From positions 1 to 9,696 of the forward strand of contig WSZX01000482.1 of the NCBI GenBank assembly GCA_013139935.1: a DNA stretch of 9,696 bases, written 5' to 3'. The notes beneath the pieces were generated by a model. It ran no database searches and had not been told where the DNA came from. It saw nothing but the letters and a program-made list of their open reading frames with translations. How positions within the stretch are numbered: position 1 is the stretch's first letter; every line of letters starts with the position of its first letter. The position numbers were made by a program, and so were the translations under genes. Positions 1 through 6,046 of this stretch are shown in pieces. Source of the stretch: Ardenticatenales bacterium. GTDB taxonomy: Bacteria; Chloroflexota; Anaerolineae; Promineifilales; UBA4811.

Positions 1-112
1 GCAGCGGTTTCTCTTCCTCTAGCAGACGGTTGTCAACGTGATCTAGGTCGTCACTAGCGATGGAAAAGTCTTGTGTCCAGTAACGTTCGGTTTGAGTCAG
101 GCGATGAAACAC
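1..112 (-). CDS. N-terminal fragment of an unrecognised protein (runs off the left edge)
   Basis: An open frame starts with GTG at 112-110 and runs uninterrupted to base 1, giving 37 codons plus one base. The start was chosen because a GGAG (minus strand, within 122-127) lies 9 nt upstream and a near-consensus promoter lies about 45 nt upstream; there is no in-frame ATG. The visible peptide begins VFHRLTQTERYWTQDFSIAS and continues with an acidic helix-like stretch ending LLEEEKPL. It is hydrophilic, with no signal peptide or membrane segment, so it is probably cytoplasmic. I do not recognise the family and assign no function. The promoter, ribosome binding site and open frame agree, so a real gene is likely, but only its first 37 residues can be seen. 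Confidence 0.6.
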   Translation of the reverse strand, partial: MFHRLTQTERYWTQDFSIASDDLDHVDNRLLEEEKPL

Positions 113-158
113 GAATGTCGGCTCCAGCGGTACCTTGATGATAGCGGATGATGGGTTG

Positions 159-187
159 ATTATAGCAATTCCTGAGTGGCTTGCCAA
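159..187 (-). promoter_or_regulatory. Sigma70-type promoter for the left-edge gene
   Basis: Reading leftward on the minus strand, TTGGCA (187-182) is followed after exactly 17 nt by a perfect TATAAT (164-159). Transcription would start near base 152, leaving a leader of about 40 nt before the GTG at 112. Both hexamers and the spacer fit the housekeeping-sigma consensus, and the site lies in a gene-free gap just upstream of an open frame. It gives the left-edge gene its own promoter, separate from the DUF192/M23/DUF350 operon. Confidence 0.75.
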
Positions 188-329
188 CCCCGGCTGGCTC
201 GTCGCGGAGCGGAGCGGATGGTAGCCGGCGCCGCCAGGGTGTTGGAGTCAGTGCGCCCCAACCCGTACGGCACCAAGCGAAAGCGCATGCCAGCCCGGTA
301 GTTGCGACGGCCGGCCGCGAGCATATCCC

Positions 330-343
330 GGGTTCCCGAACCC
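330..343 (-). repeat. Small hairpin just after the DUF350 gene
   Basis: GGGTT (330-334), a four-base loop CCCG and AACCC (339-343) form a perfect 5-bp stem, starting 5 nt after the DUF350 stop codon. No T-tract follows on the minus strand, so it is not a standard intrinsic terminator; it might cap or protect the 3' end of the transcript. In the rest of the gap (188-329) I see only a 10-bp GC palindrome (308-317) and no gene. Confidence 0.3.
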
Positions 344-348
344 TGACC

Positions 349-861
349 TCATGGAAACAGCACCGCCAGCAATCCGTCTGTGATCCCGATCACGGCCGGC
401 GAAACAAGGACAGCGATGGCGATGATAACCCCAGCCAGCACGGCCGCAACGGCCATGTTGCCATCACGCAGTTCGGCCATCTCATCGAGTTCTTGCGTCA
501 GGCGGATAAAGAGCCAGATGGCGAAAAGAATCGCTGCTATGCCCAGCACCAGGCCGAGCAGAGCTCGAACGAGCATCAAGAGCAGGACTGAAAAGACGTA
601 AAGGCTCGGGCCAAGATCGGGAGCTATCCGTCCACCGCCGGAGGGCAGCGCCCCGGCAACTGCGGGCCGAAGTATGATAGCCAACCCAATGACCATGGCT
701 GCCAATGTCACGCCAATCGCTGGATTTCCCTGTCTTATCTCCTCCCACTCGTCGATATCCTTGGTCGCGCGCTCAAACAGCCAAATCCCCAGGTATGCCG
801 CCAGAGCTGCCAGCAGAATGGATAGGGCAAATTGGACCGTAAGAATCAATACAGTGCTCAT
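349..861 (-). CDS. Tandem-DUF350 integral membrane protein
   Basis: A 170-residue, very hydrophobic protein made of two similar halves. Residues about 23-67 and 110-155 align by eye: IWLFERATKDIDEWEEI then GNPAIGVTLA in the first, and IWLFIRLTQELDEMAEL then GNMAVAAVLA in the second. Each half has two membrane segments flanking an acidic loop with the DE..E(I/L)..GN pattern typical of DUF350. Four membrane segments are expected; residues 73-85 form a Gly/Pro-rich linker. DUF350 proteins are small inner-membrane proteins of unknown function, so no activity is claimed. The start is ATG with AGGAGG only 4 nt upstream. It lies 23 nt after the M23 peptidase gene and is the last gene of that operon, which hints at a cell-envelope role (inference). 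Confidence 0.85.
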   Translation of the reverse strand: MSTVLILTVQFALSILLAALAAYLGIWLFERATKDIDEWEEIRQGNPAIGVTLAAMVIGLAIILRPAVAGALPSGGGRIAPDLGPSLYVFSVLLLMLVRALLGLVLGIAAILFAIWLFIRLTQELDEMAELRDGNMAVAAVLAGVIIAIAVLVSPAVIGITDGLLAVLFP

Positions 862-884
862 GAAACCTCCTCGCCAACTGCGTG

Positions 885-2342
885 CTAGGGAAACTGCTCG
901 CTAATCCATTGGAGGCCATCGACCGGTACGCCACCGATTCGCATCTCCCAATGCAAGTGTGGTCCGGTTGATAGTCCCGTATTCCCGATATCACCTATGT
1001 GCTGTCCTTGCACCACCGAGTCCCCTGCGATGACGTGGCTGGCCGAGAGATGCCAGTAACCGGTCAGCACGCCCCAGCCATGGTCGATGATGATGGCGTT
1101 CCCGCGCACGGTCAGCGGTTCTGACAAGACGACAACTCCATCGGCCGGTGCATGAACTGGCGTTCCCACTGACAGTCCAAAGTCGGTGCCCGTGTGGTAT
1201 GCACTGGCGTCGGGGATGTTATAGCTGCGGCGTGTCCCGAATGCTGAGGTCACGTCGCCATGGGCCGGCAGTGCAAAACACCCATCCCACATCTGGAGAA
1301 GGGAATGCGGCGCGAACAACTGCTCCAGCAGCGCTGTCTCGCTCTGCACGGTTTCCGGTGTCATGATGGCTGCCACTTGTTCGGAGACGACGATGGTCTC
1401 TGTCGAGTACTCACTGGCCACGATCGGGACCTGCTGCGTGTATCGGGTATAGCCGCCATCCCCAACTGTGGCGGTGACCACCAGAGTGTGTGTGCCAGTC
1501 TGAGCCAACGCGTCTATTCCCACCAGAGCTCCTGCACCCCCTGGCTGCTGGAAGAAGGGGAGTTGCGCTCCCATAAAACTGCCGGTAATGGATACAGGAA
1601 GAGTCAGGCTGATCTGAATGGACAGCGTTTGCCCTTGGTCAGGCGGAATCGGGTGCATTCTGACGCCCGAAAAAGGCGAGGGCCAATCGAGGTATTCCCC
1701 TTCCTCCCCTGGGAGCCAGAGATGGCTGTTGATCCAGGCAATGAAAGGGGATTCTTGGTTGTTGGCCGTTGCCAGCGCCCATGGGTGGAGGCCATGTCGA
1801 GCGGCCAAGGCTACCAGTGTGTCGGTTCGGCTGACCGTGTGTGACTGGCCGCGCAGAACGGCCGGTTCATCGGTGTGATCCTGGATGGTTACGCCTTGCC
1901 CGGGAAACAGCCCATCTACCCGGATGAGATGGTTGGGCTCGGCCAGCTCTAGGATGGCTAACCCATAGCGCAGGGCCAGCGCGTGCAACGTCTCGCCTGG
2001 CTGCACCCGATGATGTAGATACTGTTCAGGTTCCGCTGCGGGCGGGATGATGAGCCGTTGCCCGACCTCAATCACCGCTGGGTCGTCGATGTTGTTGGCG
2101 GCCGCCAGCCTGTCCACCGTGATACCGAATTGGTTAGAGATGGCAAACAGCGTATCGCCTGGCTTAACGACGTAGACATCTGTTTGACCTGGCGGCGAGT
2201 CAGAGTCATGTGGGGTGACCTCTTGTCGCGGTTGCGGCGCTGTAGCCGCGACTGCCACAGCGGGGTGCCACCACACTGCGCCGGCCAGAAAAATCAAGGC
2301 GACCAGTGAGCCACCGCCAAAGTCAAGGCGCAATCGGTTCAA
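885..2342 (-). CDS. Secreted LysM(x3) – M23 metallopeptidase, probable peptidoglycan endopeptidase
   Basis: A 485-residue exported cell-wall hydrolase. Residues 11-34 form a signal peptide or membrane anchor. Three LysM modules follow at about 55-101 (YVVKPGDTLFAIS), 108-154 (HRVQPGETLHALA) and 167-211 (HTVSRTDTLVALA), which should bind peptidoglycan. Residues about 222-320 look like a beta-rich, Ig-like spacer. The C-terminal M23 domain (about 358-475) has the full zinc set: H383 and D387 in HTGTDFG, H464 in GPHLHWE, plus H431 and H462 as likely catalytic histidines. The family cleaves peptide cross-links in peptidoglycan, so a role in wall remodelling or cell separation is expected. The start is a TTG at 2342, with AGGAGA 11 nt upstream; a later in-frame TTG at 2333 is a weaker choice. 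It overlaps the DUF192 gene by 20 nt, implying translational coupling. Confidence 0.92.
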   Translation of the reverse strand: MNRLRLDFGGGSLVALIFLAGAVWWHPAVAVAATAPQPRQEVTPHDSDSPPGQTDVYVVKPGDTLFAISNQFGITVDRLAAANNIDDPAVIEVGQRLIIPPAAEPEQYLHHRVQPGETLHALALRYGLAILELAEPNHLIRVDGLFPGQGVTIQDHTDEPAVLRGQSHTVSRTDTLVALAARHGLHPWALATANNQESPFIAWINSHLWLPGEEGEYLDWPSPFSGVRMHPIPPDQGQTLSIQISLTLPVSITGSFMGAQLPFFQQPGGAGALVGIDALAQTGTHTLVVTATVGDGGYTRYTQQVPIVASEYSTETIVVSEQVAAIMTPETVQSETALLEQLFAPHSLLQMWDGCFALPAHGDVTSAFGTRRSYNIPDASAYHTGTDFGLSVGTPVHAPADGVVVLSEPLTVRGNAIIIDHGWGVLTGYWHLSASHVIAGDSVVQGQHIGDIGNTGLSTGPHLHWEMRIGGVPVDGLQWISEQFP

Positions 2343-2697
2343 ACCTGACTCTATCTCCTGGTCGGAAGGCGTCTAGCAGCGCCGGTGGTCCCTCTAGTAC
2401 ATAGCGCGCTGGAGCGCGCGCCGAATAATAGGGGCGGAAGGGCTTGGCCAGGCGGCACTCTATCACCTCCCCGGCCGAGTTGATCCAGATGGCCGCAATA
2501 GGACAAAAGACAAACATCATATGAATAGAGGTCGTGGTCTGGCTGTCGACAGTCTGTACCAATACCAGCGCATCGTCCATGCCTAGCCGCCGCCGAAAGG
2601 TCAATCCGCGCAGCTTGCAGAGGAACCCTTCGCACCATCGTGCGCGCGGAAGCAGGATGCTGTCACTTTCGGCCTTCTTGATGGCCACATAACCCAC
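2323..2697 (-). CDS. DUF192 family protein
   Basis: A 124-residue protein covering a whole DUF192 domain. The family landmarks are in order: GLTFRRRLGMDDALVLV (about 31-47, usual form GLMFR...L), TSIHMMFVFCPIAAIWIN (56-73, usual form hxMxxxxxPLDhxFh), GEVIE (76-80) and ARYVLEGPPALL (97-108). The family is widespread, often secreted, and has no firmly known biochemical role. No signal peptide is visible here, so this copy should be cytoplasmic. The start must be GTG at 2697 or GTG at 2688, because an in-frame TAG lies at 2709-2707; the nearest purine-rich site, GGGGAG, is 15 nt upstream of 2697, so initiation may be weak. A transcription terminator ends only 24 nt upstream. It is the first gene of the operon and overlaps the peptidase gene by 20 nt. 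Confidence 0.85.
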   Translation of the reverse strand: MGYVAIKKAESDSILLPRARWCEGFLCKLRGLTFRRRLGMDDALVLVQTVDSQTTTSIHMMFVFCPIAAIWINSAGEVIECRLAKPFRPYYSARAPARYVLEGPPALLDAFRPGDRVRFEPIAP

Positions 2698-2897
2698 GTG
2701 GATCGCCTATCACTCCCCAGAAAAAAAGAGGCTCTCCAACAGGCAAAGGACCCCTGCAAGACAGCCTCTCCCAGGCGGCGTTCCCCGCTGATGGTGGCGG
2801 GGTCCTAGTACTTGTTCAAGAACAACTTGGCATTCTTGTGGCCGCGGAGTGCACTTGATTCACCATTCAAAACGGGAAGTTGTTTCTTAAAAAGTGC
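2698..2897 (-). promoter_or_regulatory. Structured 200-nt non-coding region, possible attenuator leader
   Basis: Between the regulator stop and the DUF192 start there is no gene but several inverted repeats on the minus strand. (a) TTGTTC/GAACAA with a 2-nt gap (2825-2820 with 2817-2812). (b) CCCCGC/GCGGGG hairpin with an 8-nt loop (2802-2797 with 2788-2783). (c) A long-range 8-bp match, AGGACCCC (2806-2799) with GGGGTCCT (2754-2747). (d) The terminator at 2769-2721. Helix c shares bases with b and interleaves with d, so b+d and c are alternative folds, the usual logic of transcription attenuation. I find no good promoter for the DUF192 operon here, and no T-box, TPP or SAM signature by eye. 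The regulatory role is inference. Confidence 0.4.
2721..2769 (-). terminator. Rho-independent terminator between the response regulator and DUF192 genes
   Basis: On the minus strand AGAGGCT (2769-2763) pairs with AGCCTCT (2733-2727), immediately followed by a run of seven T (through 2721). A preceding G can extend the stem by G·U. The 29-nt loop contains a further CAGG/CCTG pairing, giving a longer two-part hairpin. It should end the response-regulator transcript, but its T-tract lies only 24 nt before the DUF192 start, so it could also act as an attenuator for that operon. Confidence 0.8.
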
Positions 2898-3278
2898 CTA
2901 GCTGCCAAAAATGCGCTCAATGCTGGCCCGCAACTGTTCCGGGCCAAAAGGCTTGGTGATATAGTCATCCACCTTGGCAATGTGGAGTCCGAGTACTTTG
3001 TCAATGCTCTGTGCCTTGGCTGTGACCACCACAACTGGAATCTCTTTCATCTCTTCATCAGCTTTCATCTGCTGATAGACTTCCCAACCGTCCATGTCCG
3101 GCATCATCAGGTCCAGCAGCACAAGGTCTGGCTTGTGGGTTCGAATCGTCTCCAATCCAGCTCGTCCACCGTCGGCCCCGATGACCTCATAGCCGTATCT
3201 GCTGAGGATGAGCTTGACCAGATCTATCATTTCACGTTCGTCTTCGATGCACACGATTTTCCGGGTTGTGTCGGTCAT
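2898..3278 (-). CDS. Single-domain response regulator (receiver domain only)
   Basis: A 126-residue CheY-like receiver with no output domain. Key residues are present: the acidic pair E12-D13, phospho-acceptor D56 in VLLDLMMPDMDGW, T86 in VVVVTAKA, and K109 in ITKPFG. It should be phosphorylated by a histidine kinase and act by protein contact or as a phosphorelay intermediate. No kinase is encoded in the window, so its partner is unknown. The start is placed at the ATG at 3278 because AGAGGA lies 7 nt upstream (3291-3286) and homology begins just after; upstream in-frame codons to 3329 would add residues unlike the family, and the first of them overlap the promoter region. It has its own promoter and terminator, so it is probably monocistronic. 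Confidence 0.92.
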   Translation of the reverse strand: MTDTTRKIVCIEDEREMIDLVKLILSRYGYEVIGADGGRAGLETIRTHKPDLVLLDLMMPDMDGWEVYQQMKADEEMKEIPVVVVTAKAQSIDKVLGLHIAKVDDYITKPFGPEQLRASIERIFGS

Positions 3279-3333
3279 AGGCTTGTCCTCTTTCATGAGT
3301 GCAGGGCGGCATGCCTCCAACGAAAGCATGGTT

Positions 3334-3362
3334 AGTTTACCACAAGGCAGTTTCGCTGTCCA
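3334..3362 (-). promoter_or_regulatory. Promoter of the response regulator gene
   Basis: Reading leftward, TGGACA (3362-3357; consensus TTGACA) is followed after exactly 17 nt by TAAACT (3339-3334), preceded by an extended -10 TG dinucleotide (TGgTAAACT). The start site would be near 3327, giving a leader of about 50 nt that contains the AGAGGA ribosome binding site. The layout fits a housekeeping-sigma promoter of moderate strength. Confidence 0.6.
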
Positions 3363-3694
3363 CCTGGTTTTGCTGAGGTTCGGATCCGAGTTCGGACACT
3401 TGGGCAGGAGCGCCCCGTCATCGACGCATCTGGACGCCCACCCTTACCAGATTCCCGTTGGGAGCGCTGAATTGTAGAGGGTCCAGCGTCTTGCCCGGGT
3501 ATCGCTGCTCGGTACTGTGCGGCGGCCAGCACGATCTGGCTCTTGCCAACCCTCCTGTGCCGGATCGGTGTGGTATCTCCTGCTGCAGTGCGGAGAGAAT
3601 CGCGCGTGAGCCCAGCTTTTTTGGTGATCCTCGGTGGCCGGAATCGAGTCCAAAACATCTACCCGCCCAGGCCGGAGCGATCCGGTGTGTGGAG
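3363..3694 (-). other. Gap of about 330 nt with no convincing gene
   Basis: This stretch lies between the DedA-like gene's stop and the regulator's promoter. It holds a small perfect hairpin, CCGGA-loop-TCCGG (3685-3672), 9 nt after the stop; it has no T-tract and so is at best a weak 3'-end structure. Open frames exist on the minus strand, the longest starting at an ATG at 3658, but none has a clear ribosome binding site, recognisable domain or normal protein composition. In a neighbouring frame the segment ending at the TGA near 3419 reads like a protein tail (LQFSAPNGNLVRVGVQMRR) and may be a gene remnant, though I cannot show this. No tRNA or other RNA gene was found. Confidence 0.5.
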
Positions 3695-4264
3695 CTAGCT
3701 CAGCCATCCCAGCACCCAGCTGGCGGATGCAGCCCCGGCATAAGCGATCAGAATCCCTTGGACTGTTTTGCCGGCCCAGGCGACAAGCAAGAACCGCCAC
3801 CAGGTGAAGCGCAGAGCACCGGCGATCACGCCGGCTATGTCAAAGAAGGGATTTGGGATCACTGCCAGCACAAAGAGGAATGCGAACCCGTGGCGTCTCA
3901 TCCAACCCTCGAGCTGCCTGTAAAGCTTCCGCCGTTCGAGCACCACCCGGCCGCTGAACCCCGCCACATAGCCGGTCAGCTCCCCCAGGGCCGCGCCGGC
4001 TCCGGCCGCCAGCCCTATCAGCAGGGGGTTAAAGGTCGAACCGAGGGCGAACACAATCGTGAGGCCAGGGGCGGGCAGAATTATGGTGGCATTGCCCAGG
4101 AGCATGGTCGAAAACGCTCCGAGGTACCCTAGCGTTCTCAGTTGCTCAATCTTGTTGCTGAAGGAAAAAATGGTGACGGAAAGCCCGATCACCACCAGCA
4201 CCGCCAGCACCCGGCCGGCAATGGGCAGCCAACGCCGCCGGCTAGACGGAGGGTGCTGGGACAT
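3695..4264 (-). CDS. DedA/VTT-type (SNARE-associated Golgi family) membrane protein
   Basis: A 189-residue polytopic membrane protein. A basic N-terminus (SSRRRW) is followed by membrane segments near 15-35, 48-66, 67-90, 125-145 and 165-187. The VTT-domain landmarks are GAALGELTGYVAGFSGR (90-106) with the conserved acidic E95, and IPNPFFDIAGVIAGALR (136-152), then the usual WRFLLVAWAGKT. It is a little shorter than classic DedA proteins (about 200-220). DedA-superfamily proteins are lipid scramblases or translocases, and some bacterial members recycle undecaprenyl phosphate, but the substrate here cannot be read from sequence. It starts with ATG 17 nt after the cyclophilin stop and lacks a strong ribosome binding site, so it probably depends on coupling. 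As the last gene of the glycan operon, a lipid-carrier role is attractive (inference). Confidence 0.85.
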   Translation of the reverse strand: MSQHPPSSRRRWLPIAGRVLAVLVVIGLSVTIFSFSNKIEQLRTLGYLGAFSTMLLGNATIILPAPGLTIVFALGSTFNPLLIGLAAGAGAALGELTGYVAGFSGRVVLERRKLYRQLEGWMRRHGFAFLFVLAVIPNPFFDIAGVIAGALRFTWWRFLLVAWAGKTVQGILIAYAGAASASWVLGWLS

Positions 4265-4281
4265 CTCGTAGGACAGGCGGC

Positions 4282-5022
4282 TCAGGACGGCACACCATCT
4301 TCCAGGATGGTGACACGAAGGATCGAGTCGCTTGGCGAGGCGGGGCTGGCCTGGGGGTCACGCCGGGTCAAGGAATCCAGTACGTCTTGTCCTTCGACCA
4401 CCTCGCCAAAAATGGTGTGCCTGCCATCAAGATGGGGCGTGGGCACAAATGTGATAAAGAACTGGCTGCCGTTGGTGTTGGGCCCCGAGTTGGCCATTGC
4501 CAGCAACCCAGCCCTGTCAAAGGACAGGTCGTTTCTCACTTCGTCCTCAAAGGCGTACCCAGGACCGCCACTCCCGGTACCGGTGGGATCTCCCGCCTGT
4601 GCCATAAAGCCGTCCAGCACACGGTGGAACGTAGTTCCATCGTAGAACCCTTGGCGCGCCAGAAAGACAAAGCTGTTGACGGCGACCGGAGATTCGTTTT
4701 CAAACAGATCGAGCACAATCTCACCCTTATCTGTGAGGATGCTCGCCCGGTAGTCGTGCGAAGCGTCGATGCTCATCTCCGGCGGCCGCGAGTAATAGCC
4801 GTTCCGCTCCGCAGTGGGGATGTCGGCCAGCGGCCGGGCTGGCTCCTCTTCCACGGATCGCCGACTGGACCGATAGACAGTCATCAAGACCGCCAGAAAA
4901 ACGAGGGCGCCGCCACCGATGAGCCAATAGGGGCTCGAGCTCTGGCGCTGTTCCTTTCGGTCCGTGCGGCTCTGGGTCTGGTACTGCCTGTGACGGGATC
5001 TAGGTATGCGGGGTTTTCTCAT
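4282..5022 (-). CDS. Membrane-anchored cyclophilin-type peptidyl-prolyl isomerase
   Basis: A 246-residue protein with a strongly basic N-terminus (1-25), one membrane helix (about 32-50), a charged linker, and a cyclophilin domain at about 90-243. The active-site signature is complete: FHRV (132-135, catalytic R134), GFMAQAGDPTGTG (138-150), MANSGPNTNGSQFFIT (176-191) and HLDGRHTIFG (197-206). H197 replaces the tryptophan that gives eukaryotic cyclophilins cyclosporin sensitivity, as is common in bacteria. Positive-inside topology puts the catalytic domain outside the membrane, where it would catalyse proline isomerisation in exported proteins. The ATG at 5022 has AGAGGGA 8 nt upstream. The gene overlaps the end of the sugar-phosphate transferase gene by 23 nt and precedes the DedA-like gene by 17 nt, so it belongs to this operon. 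Confidence 0.93.
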   Translation of the reverse strand: MRKPRIPRSRHRQYQTQSRTDRKEQRQSSSPYWLIGGGALVFLAVLMTVYRSSRRSVEEEPARPLADIPTAERNGYYSRPPEMSIDASHDYRASILTDKGEIVLDLFENESPVAVNSFVFLARQGFYDGTTFHRVLDGFMAQAGDPTGTGSGGPGYAFEDEVRNDLSFDRAGLLAMANSGPNTNGSQFFITFVPTPHLDGRHTIFGEVVEGQDVLDSLTRRDPQASPASPSDSILRVTILEDGVPS

Positions 5023-6031
5023 GGGTATGGGTCCCTCTCTGTGGTTTCCACTCCAGTTGCCACAGAGCCCAGGCGGCGCACATGATCACCGCCGCACCTA
5101 CCTGGTACCCCTCGGCCGGAGTGGCCTGCATGACAAAAATCGCCAACAAGCCGAGTGCACACCCAGTGAGGTAGAGTGCGAAAACGGCCTCGCGCTGTGA
5201 GAACCCCCGGCGGACCAGGCGGTGAGAAAAGTGGTCCTTGCCCGAGGTTGTCAGCGGATTGACCCCCCGCCGAACCCGCGAGACGATCACGAGTGCGGTG
5301 TCAAAGATCGGCACTCCCATCACCAGCACCGGCACCATCCAGGTAACAAAGTTGACGTTCTCCGGGAAGCGGAGCTTGATACCCAGGGCTGCCAGCGTGA
5401 ATCCGAGAAAGAGCGATCCGGCATCTCCCATAAAGATACTGGCGGGTTTCGAGTTGAAGAACAAGAAACCCAGGCAGGCGCCAAAGACGGCCGCGGCGAG
5501 CGAGGCTACCAGGTACTGGCCATTCATCGCGGCGATGACGGTCAGAAAGGCGGTCGCGACGGCGCACACACCGCCTGCCAGTCCGTCCATGTTATCCAAA
5601 AAGTTCACCGCGTTGGTGATGCCCACCACCCAGGCAAGCGTGAGGGCGATGTTGGCCCAAGCGGGCAGCCATCCCAGGTTCACCTGAACGCCCGTCACCA
5701 CCAGCCCACCGGCAATTGTAATCTGTCCGATTAGCTTGACTGCGGGATGCAGCTCTGCCCGATCATCCCACAGTCCCAGCAAGGACATCACGGTAGCGCC
5801 GGCCAGGATACCGGCCAGTTCTGGTAGGAAGTGGCGACCCAAGATCAAGATGGAGAGCGCCACCCCGGCATAGATGGCCACTCCCCCCATCAGAGGGATG
5901 GCAGTGATATGCAATTTTCGGGCGGCCGGCCGGTCCAGGAAGCCTATTCGACGCGCCAGCCGCCGGGTGAGGGGCGTACCTGCCAGGGCAAAGCTGAACG
6001 CCATGATGAAAATGAACATTGTGGTGGTCAT
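5000..6031 (-). CDS. WecA/TagO/MraY-family undecaprenyl-phosphate sugar-1-phosphate transferase
   Basis: A 343-residue protein with about ten or eleven membrane helices, the usual size for the family. It is expected to transfer a sugar-1-phosphate from a UDP-sugar to undecaprenyl phosphate on the cytoplasmic face, the first step of a cell-envelope glycan. The motifs are in order: RKLH (38-41), GLWDDRAELHP (86-96, Asp pair D89-D90), NFLDNMDGLAGG (143-154, D146 and D149), FMGDAGS (200-206, D203) and GKDHFSHRL (264-272). The HxxHRL form and the absence of MraY-specific features favour the WecA/TagO branch over MraY; the sugar cannot be told. The start is ATG at 6031, with a weak AAGAG 10 nt upstream next to the previous stop. 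A hydrophilic tail (about 328-343) covers the overlap with the cyclophilin gene. Confidence 0.9.
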   Translation of the reverse strand: MTTTMFIFIMAFSFALAGTPLTRRLARRIGFLDRPAARKLHITAIPLMGGVAIYAGVALSILILGRHFLPELAGILAGATVMSLLGLWDDRAELHPAVKLIGQITIAGGLVVTGVQVNLGWLPAWANIALTLAWVVGITNAVNFLDNMDGLAGGVCAVATAFLTVIAAMNGQYLVASLAAAVFGACLGFLFFNSKPASIFMGDAGSLFLGFTLAALGIKLRFPENVNFVTWMVPVLVMGVPIFDTALVIVSRVRRGVNPLTTSGKDHFSHRLVRRGFSQREAVFALYLTGCALGLLAIFVMQATPAEGYQVGAAVIMCAAWALWQLEWKPQRGTHTHEKTPHT

Positions 6032-6046
6032 CGTTTCACGGCTCTT

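Noticed and set aside
181..591. Plus-strand open frame of 136 codons
   Set aside because: It lies mostly antisense to the DUF350 gene, has a low-complexity charged composition and no domain. The minus-strand frame explains the region.
3138..3147. GGTTCGAATC, identical to a tRNA T-arm core
   Set aside because: It lies inside the receiver-domain coding sequence on the opposite strand, and no acceptor, D- or anticodon arm surrounds it.
3332..3658. Minus-strand frame of 108 codons in the gap upstream of the regulator
   Set aside because: It has no clear ribosome binding site, an Arg/Thr/Ser-rich composition unlike a folded protein, and it runs through the regulator promoter.
3458..4132. Plus-strand open frame of 224 codons
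   Set aside because: It is antisense to the DedA-like gene, with His/Pro/Gly-rich shadow composition and no recognisable motif.
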